From Cyanobacteria bacterium REEB67 (GTDB lineage Bacteria > Cyanobacteriota > Vampirovibrionia > Obscuribacterales > Obscuribacteraceae): DNA of 64,000 nt. The notes below the pieces were generated by a model. The model worked only from the letters and a program-made list of their open reading frames with translations, did no database searches and had not been told where the DNA came from. Shown here piece by piece: positions 22,601 to 31,214 of the stretch. Within the stretch, counting starts at the first letter, position 1, and every line of letters begins with the position of its first letter. The stretch is from NCBI GenBank assembly GCA_018971775.1, contig JAGXAB010000019.1:1-64000 (forward strand), written 5' to 3'. A program made the translations under genes and the position numbers.

Positions 22601-24888
22601 TTGCCGTCCGGCCCGATCGGATTGTTTCCGGTCTTGGTGGCATCGTTAGCACCACCGGCCCCGGGAAGATTGGCATGACCACCGTTGACGTCGAGCGGAT
22701 TGCCGTTCTTGGCACCATCACCGAGCGTACCGCTAGTGAGCGGAGGTGCATTGTGATTGTCGGCATGGACATTAGATGTGCTGTTGCCCTGATGCAATGC
22801 GATACTTGCCGCCACGGTGGAGGCGCCGCCGGCACCACCGCCGCCGCCACCTTCGCCACCGCCGGCGCCACCTTCGTGACCGCCTTTGTGACCTTTTGTC
22901 TTACCACCGCCTTTTTGTTCAGGACCGGACTGTTGACCGGTCGTAAGAGGCGGAGGAGCATTAGAACTATCTTTACTGCCGGAGTCAGCGCCACCGCTTG
23001 CACCCTTCGCATCGGCACCACCAGCAGCGCCCTTATCACCGCCGCCGCCCGTGTTGAGCGCCATGGCGTTGCTATTACTGGCACCACTACCAGCAGGAGA
23101 GACGGCTGCACCGTCCGCAGGTTTGCCGCCGGCAGGTGTGTGGGTACCACTGTCGGCACCACCATTTGCCCCATTGCTGGCGCTCTGGTCCTGACCAGCA
23201 CCCCCTGGATGGCCTCCGCCAGCATGATGTGCTCCACCGCCTTTATGAGCGCCAGCACCACCGCCAGCACCACCACCGGCGCCACCACCGGCACCGCTGG
23301 CCATTGACCTGGCCGCACTGGCAGCAAAAGCCGAAGCTGTGGATATAGCTTCAGAAGCTACACCGCTAAAGTCAAATGCACCTTTAACCGCAGCCAGAGC
23401 CAGGATCAAGAGAGCCGATTGGATTACCGTGCCGGATTCGCCTACTCCACGGAAGCAAGCCATAAGAAGGATGACTGTGTTCCAGAACAAGCTCCAGAAG
23501 CAAACAACTATTACGCCCTCGCACCAGGAGCCCATCGCCTTACGCAGAGCAGCTACCGGCCATACCCATAGCGCTGCCGCCACAGGTCCCATGCACCACA
23601 GATAATAGAGATAAACCATCTGGAAAGTGCAGGCCAGGTCCCAGGTAAGGCCCTGAGCGTTGATTACCATGTTGAAGAATAAACGGGTCAAACTCTTTGT
23701 ATAAGTAACGTCTTCGTCTTTGACCTGAACGTTATCGATGCCGGCGCAAGGATCGCGCAGCTCGGTAACCAGCGTAAGGCCTTCGAACACCGCCCATACA
23801 GTCGATCCGCTCGAGGTCGGCTTTTCAGTTTCGGCGATGGCATTACGTCTGTGTTTAGCTTGTTCGACTGGTACCGCTCGCAAAATGGCGCATTTTGCAT
23901 CGCTGTACATATCGCTGCCAAAGAGTCGTTTATATTCGTCGGCAATAGTAAACGTGATCGAGTTGGCCACATCTATCCCGTAGTTTATAACAAGGAAGCT
24001 GCCGGGGATAAGGAAGATAGCCACGATCGAACGAAGAATACCCTCAAAAGGATGGACTTCCTGACCGATCAAAACAGGAGATCCCTGAGCGACAATGGCG
24101 CGCACCTGAGCGAGTACGGCACCAGGCAAAAGCAGGAGCACAGCCATCGGAATAAACAACTGATCGCGCAGAGTCTGCCAGACGTTGCCCGGCTCGGCCG
24201 TAAAGTTATTCAAGTACATCGAGCAATAATCAATGGCCTGCAAGACCTGAGCAACACCGGAAGAACCAACAGAGTTGGCGGCATTGTTCGCGCCCATGCC
24301 GGCAGCGGTCTGCGTGGTCCACATGGCGCGTTCAGGGTCGAACATCTGCTCCAACATACGGTTGTGGTTGTAGCGTTCGATGATTTGAAATTGGCTGTCC
24401 GAAACTGGATAACCGAATGTCTTGAAGAGGTTATTGCCGATCGTCGTATCACGAGCTGTCGGAGGAGTGGATTGAGCAGTCGGGATGACCGCCGGCCATA
24501 TATAGACAGGATCGCCGGGATTGGTGTGACTGACTGGCGAACCTTTGGCGGAGTTACCATTCTGGTCGACCTTGTCCACCTTCATGATCTGATCGGTGAC
24601 GGGAAATCGGTGACTGTAGAGAGTACGAGAGGTACCGGCACTACCTGAGTTGACGTCGGACGAACTCGGCCCAGAAGAGCCGGTACCGCCACTACCACCG
24701 GTGCCCTGCGCAAAACCGGCGGGAGCACTGGTCAGAGCGATGAACATAAAGGCCAGGGCGAGTAAAAGCTTTACCCCCTGATTTTTCGCTTTGCCTTCCA
24801 TTACTCTGCCCTCGTTCACTTCGCTATTTACCTGAAAAGATAATTGACTTACGCCTCTGACCCGGCGGGGGTTGATGTTTTTATTCAT
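19621..24888 (-). CDS. VirB6/TrbL-like membrane protein with giant Gly/Ser-rich tail
   Basis: A 1755-residue protein. A signal peptide (ALAFMFIALTSAPAGFA) is followed by a soluble region, then at least five hydrophobic helices up to about residue 530 (LFIPMAVLLLLPGAVLAQV, ILRSIVAIFLIPGSF, GPVAAALWVWPVAAL, CFWSLFWNTVILLMACF). The rest, about 1200 residues, is low-complexity, rich in Gly, Ser, Ala, Asn and Tyr, with a Gly/Ala/His part near 540-580 and a helical island near 860-1000. The membrane part is paralogous to the next gene upstream. VirB6-like proteins form the inner-membrane channel of type IV systems. The ATG at 24888 follows GGGGGAT; an internal ATG at 24801 behind GAGGG is also good. 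Confidence 0.72.
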   Translation of the reverse strand: MNKNINPRRVRGVSQLSFQVNSEVNEGRVMEGKAKNQGVKLLLALAFMFIALTSAPAGFAQGTGGSGGTGSSGPSSSDVNSGSAGTSRTLYSHRFPVTDQIMKVDKVDQNGNSAKGSPVSHTNPGDPVYIWPAVIPTAQSTPPTARDTTIGNNLFKTFGYPVSDSQFQIIERYNHNRMLEQMFDPERAMWTTQTAAGMGANNAANSVGSSGVAQVLQAIDYCSMYLNNFTAEPGNVWQTLRDQLFIPMAVLLLLPGAVLAQVRAIVAQGSPVLIGQEVHPFEGILRSIVAIFLIPGSFLVINYGIDVANSITFTIADEYKRLFGSDMYSDAKCAILRAVPVEQAKHRRNAIAETEKPTSSGSTVWAVFEGLTLVTELRDPCAGIDNVQVKDEDVTYTKSLTRLFFNMVINAQGLTWDLACTFQMVYLYYLWCMGPVAAALWVWPVAALRKAMGSWCEGVIVVCFWSLFWNTVILLMACFRGVGESGTVIQSALLILALAAVKGAFDFSGVASEAISTASAFAASAARSMASGAGGGAGGGAGGGAGAHKGGGAHHAGGGHPGGAGQDQSASNGANGGADSGTHTPAGGKPADGAAVSPAGSGASNSNAMALNTGGGGDKGAAGGADAKGASGGADSGSKDSSNAPPPLTTGQQSGPEQKGGGKTKGHKGGHEGGAGGGEGGGGGGAGGASTVAASIALHQGNSTSNVHADNHNAPPLTSGTLGDGAKNGNPLDVNGGHANLPGAGGANDATKTGNNPIGPDGNPIGGPGSGSATPNNHAGGVPDGVGGTGVGAPPGVGHLADNLSGSTPAAGGDGQHSPVDNSKANSFLTTDQNGNQHLDVSKLGEPPPISAANANDPNAKAAQEATQQIMAGSGVTNDKLNAAIASPGGQDYCDVQHASGVSPELLKAGLEGNSAAATVATAGFGETPLAAKLDGISSTAHLGQEMARNIDPGVAAHAALQMDTGAASQMLNSGASQQFSAAVDSFRGGSSGAEAVAAHAPLPSTAAPGQAPNMGDFSWAQSCSAGSVIGSGPNDNIGLGAAANFVPPDQSQAGVSPLPPTPSGAAVAGGYDNYGGGAGLASTGYGGGGSAEMSRSVGDPGSVAMSGSGAIQSAPSVSQGGDVNYSNTSSASFTHAPSFDNSTNLSGSAGVGHIPSGGFDNSSVSNGGFTLSQGAPSAGSPGEFRSADNGASVNNSFGGTSNAYSGDLNSFGSSGPIPVAGASGGGYDGGVNAANYASPAPSVGGWTADGSGLVHNAGTGAVYDSGSIGGVNAGAAPSYVAGDNITQANTGISYGDSVNSVNANYGGVTPGGGITYGDTSGSNPGSANTYFAQNADTSGGVQPVPNSGTGGSQYYAGDQNISVPGGSSPAFVAGNSVDGGYGWSGGGGVTPVQPGGGATPNYNQDVSNVAFNSGGTGGAPVFNQDPSITGAAGSGLWSAPSSQGASPSAGDQGVYYNSSAAGYQVASDTSGAVGNAAYTTPVSYDYSNNNVAPSSPTLASNNVAPDTNVTSYTGGAAPQYADNSGWSSSTPSYSGWDGSSSSAVSQGSSWTDPGAGATFVSSDPGSGGSGSVYQPVPIDAPGGGDVYTADSGSASYVDPGSYQSYSEPAPAEGGGHHSGGHMAAPEGGTYYAANESSAPAHNEGPSHVAPSHSNTGAAIGAAGGAMGTFGSVLGKMKSHQQARNASPEAKGDKATPPAPAAPPPTQVAANKSAPFGPAANSRRQSGKTAKQIAEEAARLADNNIPMTRRPEDNA

Positions 24889-24897
24889 TTCATCCCC

Positions 24898-27435
24898 CTA
24901 GTCTTTTTCTTTGGATGGTGGCGGTAGCGAGCCGGCGGCACTGGCGATCTGACCGATTGCCGAAGATGCGTCGGCGTGCGGAGCAGCGCCAGCAGCAGCG
25001 GCTGCAGTCTTGCCGGTAGCAGACTTGCTTCCAGCTTCGCCGCTGCCTTCTCCATCACCGCCACCATCACCACCGGCGCCACCGGCGGCTCCAGCAGGGG
25101 CTGCAGGTGCAGCAGCAGCAGCAGGCGAAGCGCCCGGGTTAGACTTGGTCGAGCCAGCATCACCGGCAGCGGGAGTGAGACCGACCGGTGCACCATTTGT
25201 CGGCATCTGGCCGGACGAAGGCGGTGACCCACCAGGCGAGCCGGGATCTTTAGAAGAGGCAACACCTGATGCCCCAGTACCGGCCGCAGCTGTCATGCCA
25301 CGTGCGGCACCAGAACCAGCACCAGCACCGGCACCGGCACCGGCACCATCGCCGGAAGCTCCAGCTCCACCACCGGGCGGAGGCGGGGGCGGGTGGTGAC
25401 CATCGCCACCGGGAGGAGGAGGAGGAGGCGGTGAGTTACTGCCGCCGCTGCCACCGGGGGGCGGAGGAGGCGGCGTGGTATTGTCGCCACCGGGGGGCGG
25501 AGCAGGCGGTGTACCATCCGGATTTGAACTACCGTTACCAGTACCAGTTTGCTGATTACTCTGAGTGGGACTGGCGCCTGGCGAACCTGGATCGCCCGGA
25601 GGGGCGCTACCAGCGCCCTGCTGTCCCGGCTGCCCCTGAGGCGAACCAGCATACTGCGGAGCGGTACCGGAACCAGCACTACCAGAGTTCATCATACTCA
25701 AATTTTGCAGTTGGACAGCGCTGCCGAAAGCAGCGTAAGGCTGGAAGGTAAATGGAGAAGAGGGCACACCGATCATCAAACCAAGGAAACAGATAAAGAC
25801 AGCTACTTCCCAGCGCAGGTCGGTGGGCATGCCGCCCATATAAATGACGCGCTGAGTCATGATCGCCAGGATCACCATCCAGATGAAGCGCCACATGCTG
25901 ACTTTGATCACACCCTCGACCCAGCGGCCGAAAACACCACGGAACATGAAGCCTTCACCGACCTGCGGCCAGGCGTAGAAGGCCGCAGCAATTGGTCCGA
26001 GCAGTAGCATGTAGCAAACGAGCACGACCTGCAGAGCAGTGAGTACAATGAGCATGATCGCAGCCATGAGCATGGCGCCGTTCAGAGTCGACTGCAGGGC
26101 CTGGCCCATCCAGTCTTGTTGTTCGATAACAGACTGCGCTTCCGGTTGGTTGGCGGCAAGACCGTCGCCGATGCCCATTAAACCGCCCATAGCCTGACTG
26201 ATCAAGCCACCTAGGAAACCGCCGATAGCAGCACCGGCGGCGCCGCCGATCGCACCACCGATGGCACTGCCCGTCGCAGCCAGACCACCACCAGAGGCAG
26301 CGCCACCGGCACCTTGAGCGCCGCTGGGATTGGGCAAGACCATGGCGTTGACGCTTTTCTTGGGGTCATAACAAAGTTGTTGAGTCCAGTTCATAATCGT
26401 CGGTAAGTCGACATAGTCTCGACATGAATAGGCAAGCGAATTGCCCGTGTCTATAGACCAGCTCATGATTACTTGTGTAGCCGGTATGAGGAAGACGGCG
26501 ACGATGGATCGCAAAATACCATCGAAGGGGCTCTGAGTTTCCGGAGCCTGCAGGTTGAAACCTTTGCCGACAATCGATTTGACCTGACTGATCACAGCAC
26601 CTGGCAGGAGGAAGAGAATGGCCATCGGCACGAAGACTTGCTTATACATAGTCTGGACCATGCCGACCGCGCCGGCGACCGAAGCGTCATCACCGGAACC
26701 ACGCCAGGTCAGGCCGGCAACCGAGCCTTCATTGGCAACGTTGATCAAAGAACCATTGCCGTCGCCATTGACGATACGATTAAAAACGGCATTGAGGGCG
26801 ATTTCACCCGTGTTGGCCATGGCTTTGGAGGTGGCGCTGGTTGTGGTTTGCGATGTGGCCGAAGTCATCCACATGACGCGCTCCGGGTCGAAAGCGAGCT
26901 CCATCATGCGCTGATTGTTTTCTCTGGAAATGATCTGATACTGCGAATCGGACATAGGCAGACCATAAGTCGTCATCAAATTATTGAAGAGTTCACTATC
27001 GCGAGCAGCGGCAGGCTTACCGGTACCGATCATCGGTAACTGAGCATAGGCAATGCCAGTGCCAACAAGGTCCTGACGAACAATCGGTGTATAAGCGGTC
27101 CAGGCGTGCATCGTACCGGCATCGGAGGCATTGCCACCTTGCGGGTCCTGGTGCTGGGTATCGGCCTTGGCTGCCTGCGCGGCGAAAGGAAAGCGTCGGC
27201 CGTAAGCGTCTCTTTGACCTTTGGGCGAAGCCAGTGTGTCAGGCTGAGGCGTACTGCCCTGGCCATTTTTGCCGGTATTGACAGACTGAGCCGAGGCATC
27301 GGGCAAGATAACGGCCGCAACACTGAGCACTAGTAAGAAAAACAAGGGCAGCCGCATAGCCAGAGCGCGAGCTGTCGACGACACATGCCGGCGGCTTGCC
27401 CTTTCCTGTTTGTTTGGCCCGTTAAACTTTTTCAT
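24898..27435 (-). CDS. VirB6/TrbL-like membrane protein, shorter paralog with Pro/Gly-rich tail
   Basis: About 845 residues: signal peptide (LPLFFLLVLSVAAVIL... ASA), a soluble region, then hydrophobic helices (VFVPMAILFLLPGAVISQV, ILRSIVAVFLIPATQVIM, CYMLLLGPIAAAFYAWP, MWRFIWMVILAIM). A Gly/Ala segment lies near the middle and a Pro/Gly/Ala-rich tail of about 260 residues follows. Blocks such as SDSQYQIISRENNQRM...FDPERVMW align well with SDSQFQIIERYNHNRM...FDPERAMW in the downstream protein, so the two are tandem paralogs. The frame is open to an ATG at 27519 that overlaps the lipoprotein stop (ATGA). I prefer ATG 27435 behind AGAAGGG, but coupling from 27519 is possible. Confidence 0.7.
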   Translation of the reverse strand: MKKFNGPNKQERASRRHVSSTARALAMRLPLFFLLVLSVAAVILPDASAQSVNTGKNGQGSTPQPDTLASPKGQRDAYGRRFPFAAQAAKADTQHQDPQGGNASDAGTMHAWTAYTPIVRQDLVGTGIAYAQLPMIGTGKPAAARDSELFNNLMTTYGLPMSDSQYQIISRENNQRMMELAFDPERVMWMTSATSQTTTSATSKAMANTGEIALNAVFNRIVNGDGNGSLINVANEGSVAGLTWRGSGDDASVAGAVGMVQTMYKQVFVPMAILFLLPGAVISQVKSIVGKGFNLQAPETQSPFDGILRSIVAVFLIPATQVIMSWSIDTGNSLAYSCRDYVDLPTIMNWTQQLCYDPKKSVNAMVLPNPSGAQGAGGAASGGGLAATGSAIGGAIGGAAGAAIGGFLGGLISQAMGGLMGIGDGLAANQPEAQSVIEQQDWMGQALQSTLNGAMLMAAIMLIVLTALQVVLVCYMLLLGPIAAAFYAWPQVGEGFMFRGVFGRWVEGVIKVSMWRFIWMVILAIMTQRVIYMGGMPTDLRWEVAVFICFLGLMIGVPSSPFTFQPYAAFGSAVQLQNLSMMNSGSAGSGTAPQYAGSPQGQPGQQGAGSAPPGDPGSPGASPTQSNQQTGTGNGSSNPDGTPPAPPPGGDNTTPPPPPPGGSGGSNSPPPPPPPGGDGHHPPPPPPGGGAGASGDGAGAGAGAGAGSGAARGMTAAAGTGASGVASSKDPGSPGGSPPSSGQMPTNGAPVGLTPAAGDAGSTKSNPGASPAAAAAPAAPAGAAGGAGGDGGGDGEGSGEAGSKSATGKTAAAAAGAAPHADASSAIGQIASAAGSLPPPSKEKD

Positions 27436-27515
27436 CCCTTCTCTACCCTTGATACATCTGAGTGCTTGTGCTCTTACCGTATAGAAAAATTTGCTCTCGG
27501 CGTGCGGTTTTTCTC

Positions 27516-29561
27516 TCATCGCTTCATCTGCACTTGCCGATTACCATCGGACAACGAGACTGTCAGCCTTGGACTCCAGGGTCTGCCAAAGATTGTGATT
27601 GTACCTTTGACTTCTTGATTGGGTTGCACGAGAGTCGTATCGAAGTCGGCTCTCATTGCGGCATCGGACAATTTATGATTGTTCTCGGCCACTGAAAAGT
27701 CATCGGCGTTGAAAGAAAAATCACCCTGACCGCTGTTTTTGATAACGACAGAGAGTGTGGATTTGCGGGCGGTGATGTTGACGCCTTGCAACTCGACGGA
27801 AACGCCGGAGCTGGGGGCGGCTGGTTCGGGAGCGGCTTCCGGAGCGCTTTCGGCCTTGGAAGCGGCACTGGCGGCAGCGGGAGCGGGAGCGAGATCGGCG
27901 ACCTTATCGGTGCTTGCACTCTTAGCATTTTTATCGGCGACGGCATTTTTTGGAGCTTTAGCAGCTTTTTTAGCCTCTGCTTTTTCCTTCTTTACCTCGT
28001 CTTTCTTCTCAGCCCTGGCAGCTTTCTCCAGCGGCTGAGCGGCCATCTTCGCCGGCAGGGCCGTTGCGACAGCGTCGCCTTCGGGCTGCTGTTTTTTGCC
28101 GCCGAAGCTGAAAAGCGAACCGATCGAGGGCAGTCCAAACATGCCTTTGCTTTCGGCCTGAGCAGCCTGAGCCGGTTCGGGAGCAGCTAGAGAATCGGGA
28201 GTCGGGGTGATGCCCGAGACACGACCGATGATCGAACGGGCCGCATTCGCGCCGGCAGCGTTAGCTAATTCCAGCTGAGCCGACTTCATATCTTCGCGGG
28301 CACTATCGGCTTCATTCTGAGCCTGGGCCTGGTCTGCGAGAGCACGCTGACGCTCGGAATCGGTATTGGCCACTTCCGCTTCCTGCTTGCGAGCGGCGGA
28401 AGTCTGCTGGGCCAGGGCAAATTTGTTGTACGTATATAGATAGCGATAATAGGATTGGACAAGATCGCTCTGGACACGACGGACGATCGGCGCGATCCTC
28501 TTATCGATCAAAACCGGCTTGAAAATTGTGTCGACCTGACGTTGACCAACGGAGAAGCTGCCCTTGGTTGCATCACCAGGAAGGCTGACATCGATCTTGC
28601 TCAAATTCTCGGCCAGCTTTGCGTCTCTAGTAAATTGCTGCAGAGAAGCTCCGGTCTGGGCGCCTTTCCAGAGCACCTTCAGATCGTCGCGTTGCTTGTA
28701 AGGAGAACGAGCCTCCATGCCGGTCGGAGTGATCGGAATGAAATTGGCGCGCTTGCGTTCCACCGGCGCATCGCTACCGGCATTGGCCCTTGGTACGGCT
28801 TGACCGGAGCCGAAAAGACCGGCCGGACGCTCGGGCTGTTGCGGCGGCATCATTGCCGGATAGCCGCCCTGGTAAGGGACGGCATAAGGATTGAGATAGG
28901 GATTGGCGTAAGGATTGACATACGGATTGGCATAGGGATTGCCGTATGGATTGTTCGGATCGGCACCCTGCATATTGGCCTGGGTGGAAAGTGTCACCGC
29001 CGGAGGTGGCGGTGTCAGACTGCCGCCGGCCAGAGAGCCGGGAGGCGGAGGAGGCACTGTGCCATTGTAGGATCCATAGGTAGCAGCCTGACCTTTGCGA
29101 GCATCGGCCACAAGCTGAGGCGGCGGTGTCGGAGCGATAGGCGAGCCACCGGACCACATATCAGGCACTCCGGTCGGTGCAGCCGAGCCGGTGACATTGG
29201 CGGAAATGGACGTATCGACGGAGGCAGGCAGGCCGATATTGGCTGCAACGGCCTGTTGACTGGCAATCGGATCGGTCGAGACCTGTGGCAAAACGCGACC
29301 GTTACCATCGGCAGTCGCCTGCGCCTGGGCCTGATCTCGCATCGCCTGTGCTTGAGCAGCCTGGGCCGCCGTGCGCTCCAGCTCTTCCTGCTGCGCCTTG
29401 GCGACGAAACGCGGATCGACCTTCGGTCTGAGCTGACTGAGAATGCCACCACCGGTCGGTACGCTTGTCGCCGAGTCATGTTTACCCAGGCCGCCCGCCA
29501 GAGACGAGCAACCGGACAGCAACAAGGCTGAAAACATAACGATGGTAAGGGAGAAACGCAT
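27516..29561 (-). CDS. Large lipoprotein of the secretion-like operon
   Basis: The 681-residue protein begins with a lipoprotein signal (MRFSLTIVMFSALLLSGC), so it should be lipid-anchored at Cys17. The N-terminal third is Ala/Gln/Pro-rich and includes about six NPYx repeats near residues 200-225. The centre (residues 300-450) is helical and probably coiled-coil. An Ala/Lys-rich stretch follows (KKDEVKKEKAEAKKAAKA). The last 100 residues form a strand-rich domain (VELQGVNITARKSTLSVVIK). VirB7-like anchoring of an outer-membrane complex is a plausible role by position, but the protein is far larger than VirB7 and no family is recognised. Confidence 0.6.
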   Translation of the reverse strand: MRFSLTIVMFSALLLSGCSSLAGGLGKHDSATSVPTGGGILSQLRPKVDPRFVAKAQQEELERTAAQAAQAQAMRDQAQAQATADGNGRVLPQVSTDPIASQQAVAANIGLPASVDTSISANVTGSAAPTGVPDMWSGGSPIAPTPPPQLVADARKGQAATYGSYNGTVPPPPPGSLAGGSLTPPPPAVTLSTQANMQGADPNNPYGNPYANPYVNPYANPYLNPYAVPYQGGYPAMMPPQQPERPAGLFGSGQAVPRANAGSDAPVERKRANFIPITPTGMEARSPYKQRDDLKVLWKGAQTGASLQQFTRDAKLAENLSKIDVSLPGDATKGSFSVGQRQVDTIFKPVLIDKRIAPIVRRVQSDLVQSYYRYLYTYNKFALAQQTSAARKQEAEVANTDSERQRALADQAQAQNEADSAREDMKSAQLELANAAGANAARSIIGRVSGITPTPDSLAAPEPAQAAQAESKGMFGLPSIGSLFSFGGKKQQPEGDAVATALPAKMAAQPLEKAARAEKKDEVKKEKAEAKKAAKAPKNAVADKNAKSASTDKVADLAPAPAAASAASKAESAPEAAPEPAAPSSGVSVELQGVNITARKSTLSVVIKNSGQGDFSFNADDFSVAENNHKLSDAAMRADFDTTLVQPNQEVKGTITIFGRPWSPRLTVSLSDGNRQVQMKR
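28880..28952 (-). repeat. Tandem 12-bp repeats encoding NPYx
   Basis: Within the lipoprotein gene about six imperfect 12-bp units encode Asn-Pro-Tyr-x. The third codons vary, so the repeat is older than a recent slippage event and may be kept by selection on the peptide. Confidence 0.8.
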
Positions 29562-29589
29562 GGACCTGGGGTGTAACCTATTTTCTTTT

Positions 29590-30225
29590 CTATTTACCTA
29601 ATAACGAGCTTCTTAGGAGTTTGCCTGAAACGTTTGCCGATGAAGAACCGCCGCTGCCGGCGCCACCATAACTGACACCACTTGGGCCACCATAACCGCT
29701 GCCGTAAGAGGCCGGACCGGCCGATTGCGATACTGTCTGGGGACGACCAATCGGTCTGGCACTGACACCGGTCGAAGATTTTTGCTGTTGAGCGTATTGA
29801 TTACCGAGTCCGCCCATCTTAGTGCCGGGCAGAGCCGTGGCCGGGCCCATGCCGCGAGCGGGGATATTACTGCCGCCGAAACCGGACTGGGGCAAAGTAT
29901 TGGGAGCGAGGCGCATCTGACGAGGTCCGTCACCACCAAGCGGAATGCCGCCTTCGGGAATGCGACCATTGTCCGCACCGGCCGGACCGATCGGTATCTG
30001 ATAGCCGGGATCTTTAGCGGGAGCGGTGCGATAGTCATGGACGATCGGACCATCGTCGACGATCTGCACTTGCATATTGGACTTGTACCAGCCGGTCTGC
30101 TGCAGTTGGCCCTTCTTGACGTTGACACTGCCCTGCGCTCTCGCTGCACTGGTAAAGGTGCTGAGACACAGGGCCATAGCAGCGCTGGCCGCCATCAGAA
30201 TGCACCTCTTATTTTCGCTTCTCAT
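29590..30225 (-). CDS. Secreted Gly/Pro-rich protein of the secretion-like operon
   Basis: A 211-residue protein with a signal peptide (ILMAASAAMALCLSTFTSAARA, cleavage before QG). A short conserved-looking region follows (VNVKKGQLQQTGWYKSNMQV), then a Gly/Pro/Ser-rich low-complexity body. I do not recognise a family. The ATG at 30225 has GAGGAAGAG upstream; the frame is open to 30270 without a better site. Position between two other secreted proteins suggests an extracytoplasmic part of the same apparatus. Confidence 0.5.
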   Translation of the reverse strand: MRSENKRCILMAASAAMALCLSTFTSAARAQGSVNVKKGQLQQTGWYKSNMQVQIVDDGPIVHDYRTAPAKDPGYQIPIGPAGADNGRIPEGGIPLGGDGPRQMRLAPNTLPQSGFGGSNIPARGMGPATALPGTKMGGLGNQYAQQQKSSTGVSARPIGRPQTVSQSAGPASYGSGYGGPSGVSYGGAGSGGSSSANVSGKLLRSSLLGK

Positions 30226-30296
30226 ATACTCTTCCTCGATTTGTTTGAATTTGCCAAAGCCATTTAGCAATAATTTCGTTTGGGTTTCAGTCAGTT

Positions 30297-31214
30297 TTAG
30301 TGGCTGAAATTGGGCATCATTATAGGCATCGAATACAAAGGTCTCATCATTTGTTGTCCTGCTCTCCGGCCAAATTGCTTGACCATCCGTCCAGCCTGAC
30401 TCTGTGATTTCCGACCACCGCTGTTTTGCGATTCGTCATCGGGCAGGGACAGATCCTGGGTTGTGGCTTGATTGATCTGCACCGCCTGTGGTGCTTCCGG
30501 AGCGGCATCGGCACTGTTTTTGTCGAGGGCAGGCTCTTTGCCCATACGGTTAAGCTGTCTCTGACTGCTGGAAGGACCGCCACCCCCGCCACCACCACTG
30601 CTGGCGGCACCGTCTCCGCTGGCATACATTTCGGCACCTTTGCCTGTTTTAGTACCTTGTTTGAAATAGCCGGGAGCAAAGTTGCCGTAGCCCTGATGGT
30701 TTTCCGGTGGAGGCATACCCATGCCTGGAGCCGAACCACCGCCGCCGCCATAAGAACCACCACCGCCACCGGAAGACCCGCCTCTGAAACCGCCTCCGGA
30801 CATCGAAAAGCCGCCACCATTTCTGATGCCGGGCAAATCAAGCGTGTCTGGAATGGGCGGAAAGCCCGCGATCGGAATCGGTTCGTCACAGACGATAGGC
30901 TCGAGCGAAATGTCGCCACCCTTACGCGGGGTTGGCGACCAGCCGGCCGGACCTTGCATCTGCTGGGGGGCAGGATTGACTACTTGGTACTGAGGACCAC
31001 CACCGCCGTGACGCTCTTGTTGAGTGCCGTTGCTATATTGGTTGTCGCCGGGTTGATGGACAAACTTACCCATATTGACGGGGGGAAGTTGAGCCTGAGC
31101 CGGTCCGCACCACAAGGCAGTATTACCAAGAGCCACCCCGAATAGCAGAAGACCTGCTACCGCAGGGGCTCGGAGCAGGTTGCCAAGACAGGCGGCTAAA
31201 GATGCTTGTTTCAC
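30297..31214 (-). CDS. Secreted Gly-rich protein, first gene of the secretion-like operon
   Basis: The 305-residue protein has a signal peptide (VAGLLLFGVALGNTALWCGPAQA, cleavage before QL). It is dominated by Gly/Ser runs (SSGGGGGSYGGGGG, near 145-160), with a basic C-terminus (RMVKQFGRRAGQQMMRPL). The start is GTG with GGAGGG at ideal spacing. No known family is recognised. As first gene of the minus-strand arm it marks the promoter side of the shared intergenic region. Confidence 0.5.
   Translation of the reverse strand: MKQASLAACLGNLLRAPAVAGLLLFGVALGNTALWCGPAQAQLPPVNMGKFVHQPGDNQYSNGTQQERHGGGGPQYQVVNPAPQQMQGPAGWSPTPRKGGDISLEPIVCDEPIPIAGFPPIPDTLDLPGIRNGGGFSMSGGGFRGGSSGGGGGSYGGGGGSAPGMGMPPPENHQGYGNFAPGYFKQGTKTGKGAEMYASGDGAASSGGGGGGGPSSSQRQLNRMGKEPALDKNSADAAPEAPQAVQINQATTQDLSLPDDESQNSGGRKSQSQAGRMVKQFGRRAGQQMMRPLYSMPIMMPNFSH

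Noticed and set aside
20860-23307. Long plus-strand open frames across the VirB6-like gene (for example 22015-23307, 430 codons)
   Set aside because: They are antisense to a Gly/Ser-codon-rich gene; GC-rich repetitive codons suppress stops in the other strand, and the products show no motif.
28455-29531. 358-codon plus-strand frame opposite the lipoprotein gene
   Set aside because: Arg/Ile-rich artefact of antisense codons; the minus-strand frame has a clear lipoprotein signal.
14422-31214. Integrative conjugative element
   Set aside because: No integrase, relaxase, VirD4 or flanking direct repeats/tRNA were found; the genes run into riboflavin genes and look like stable chromosome.
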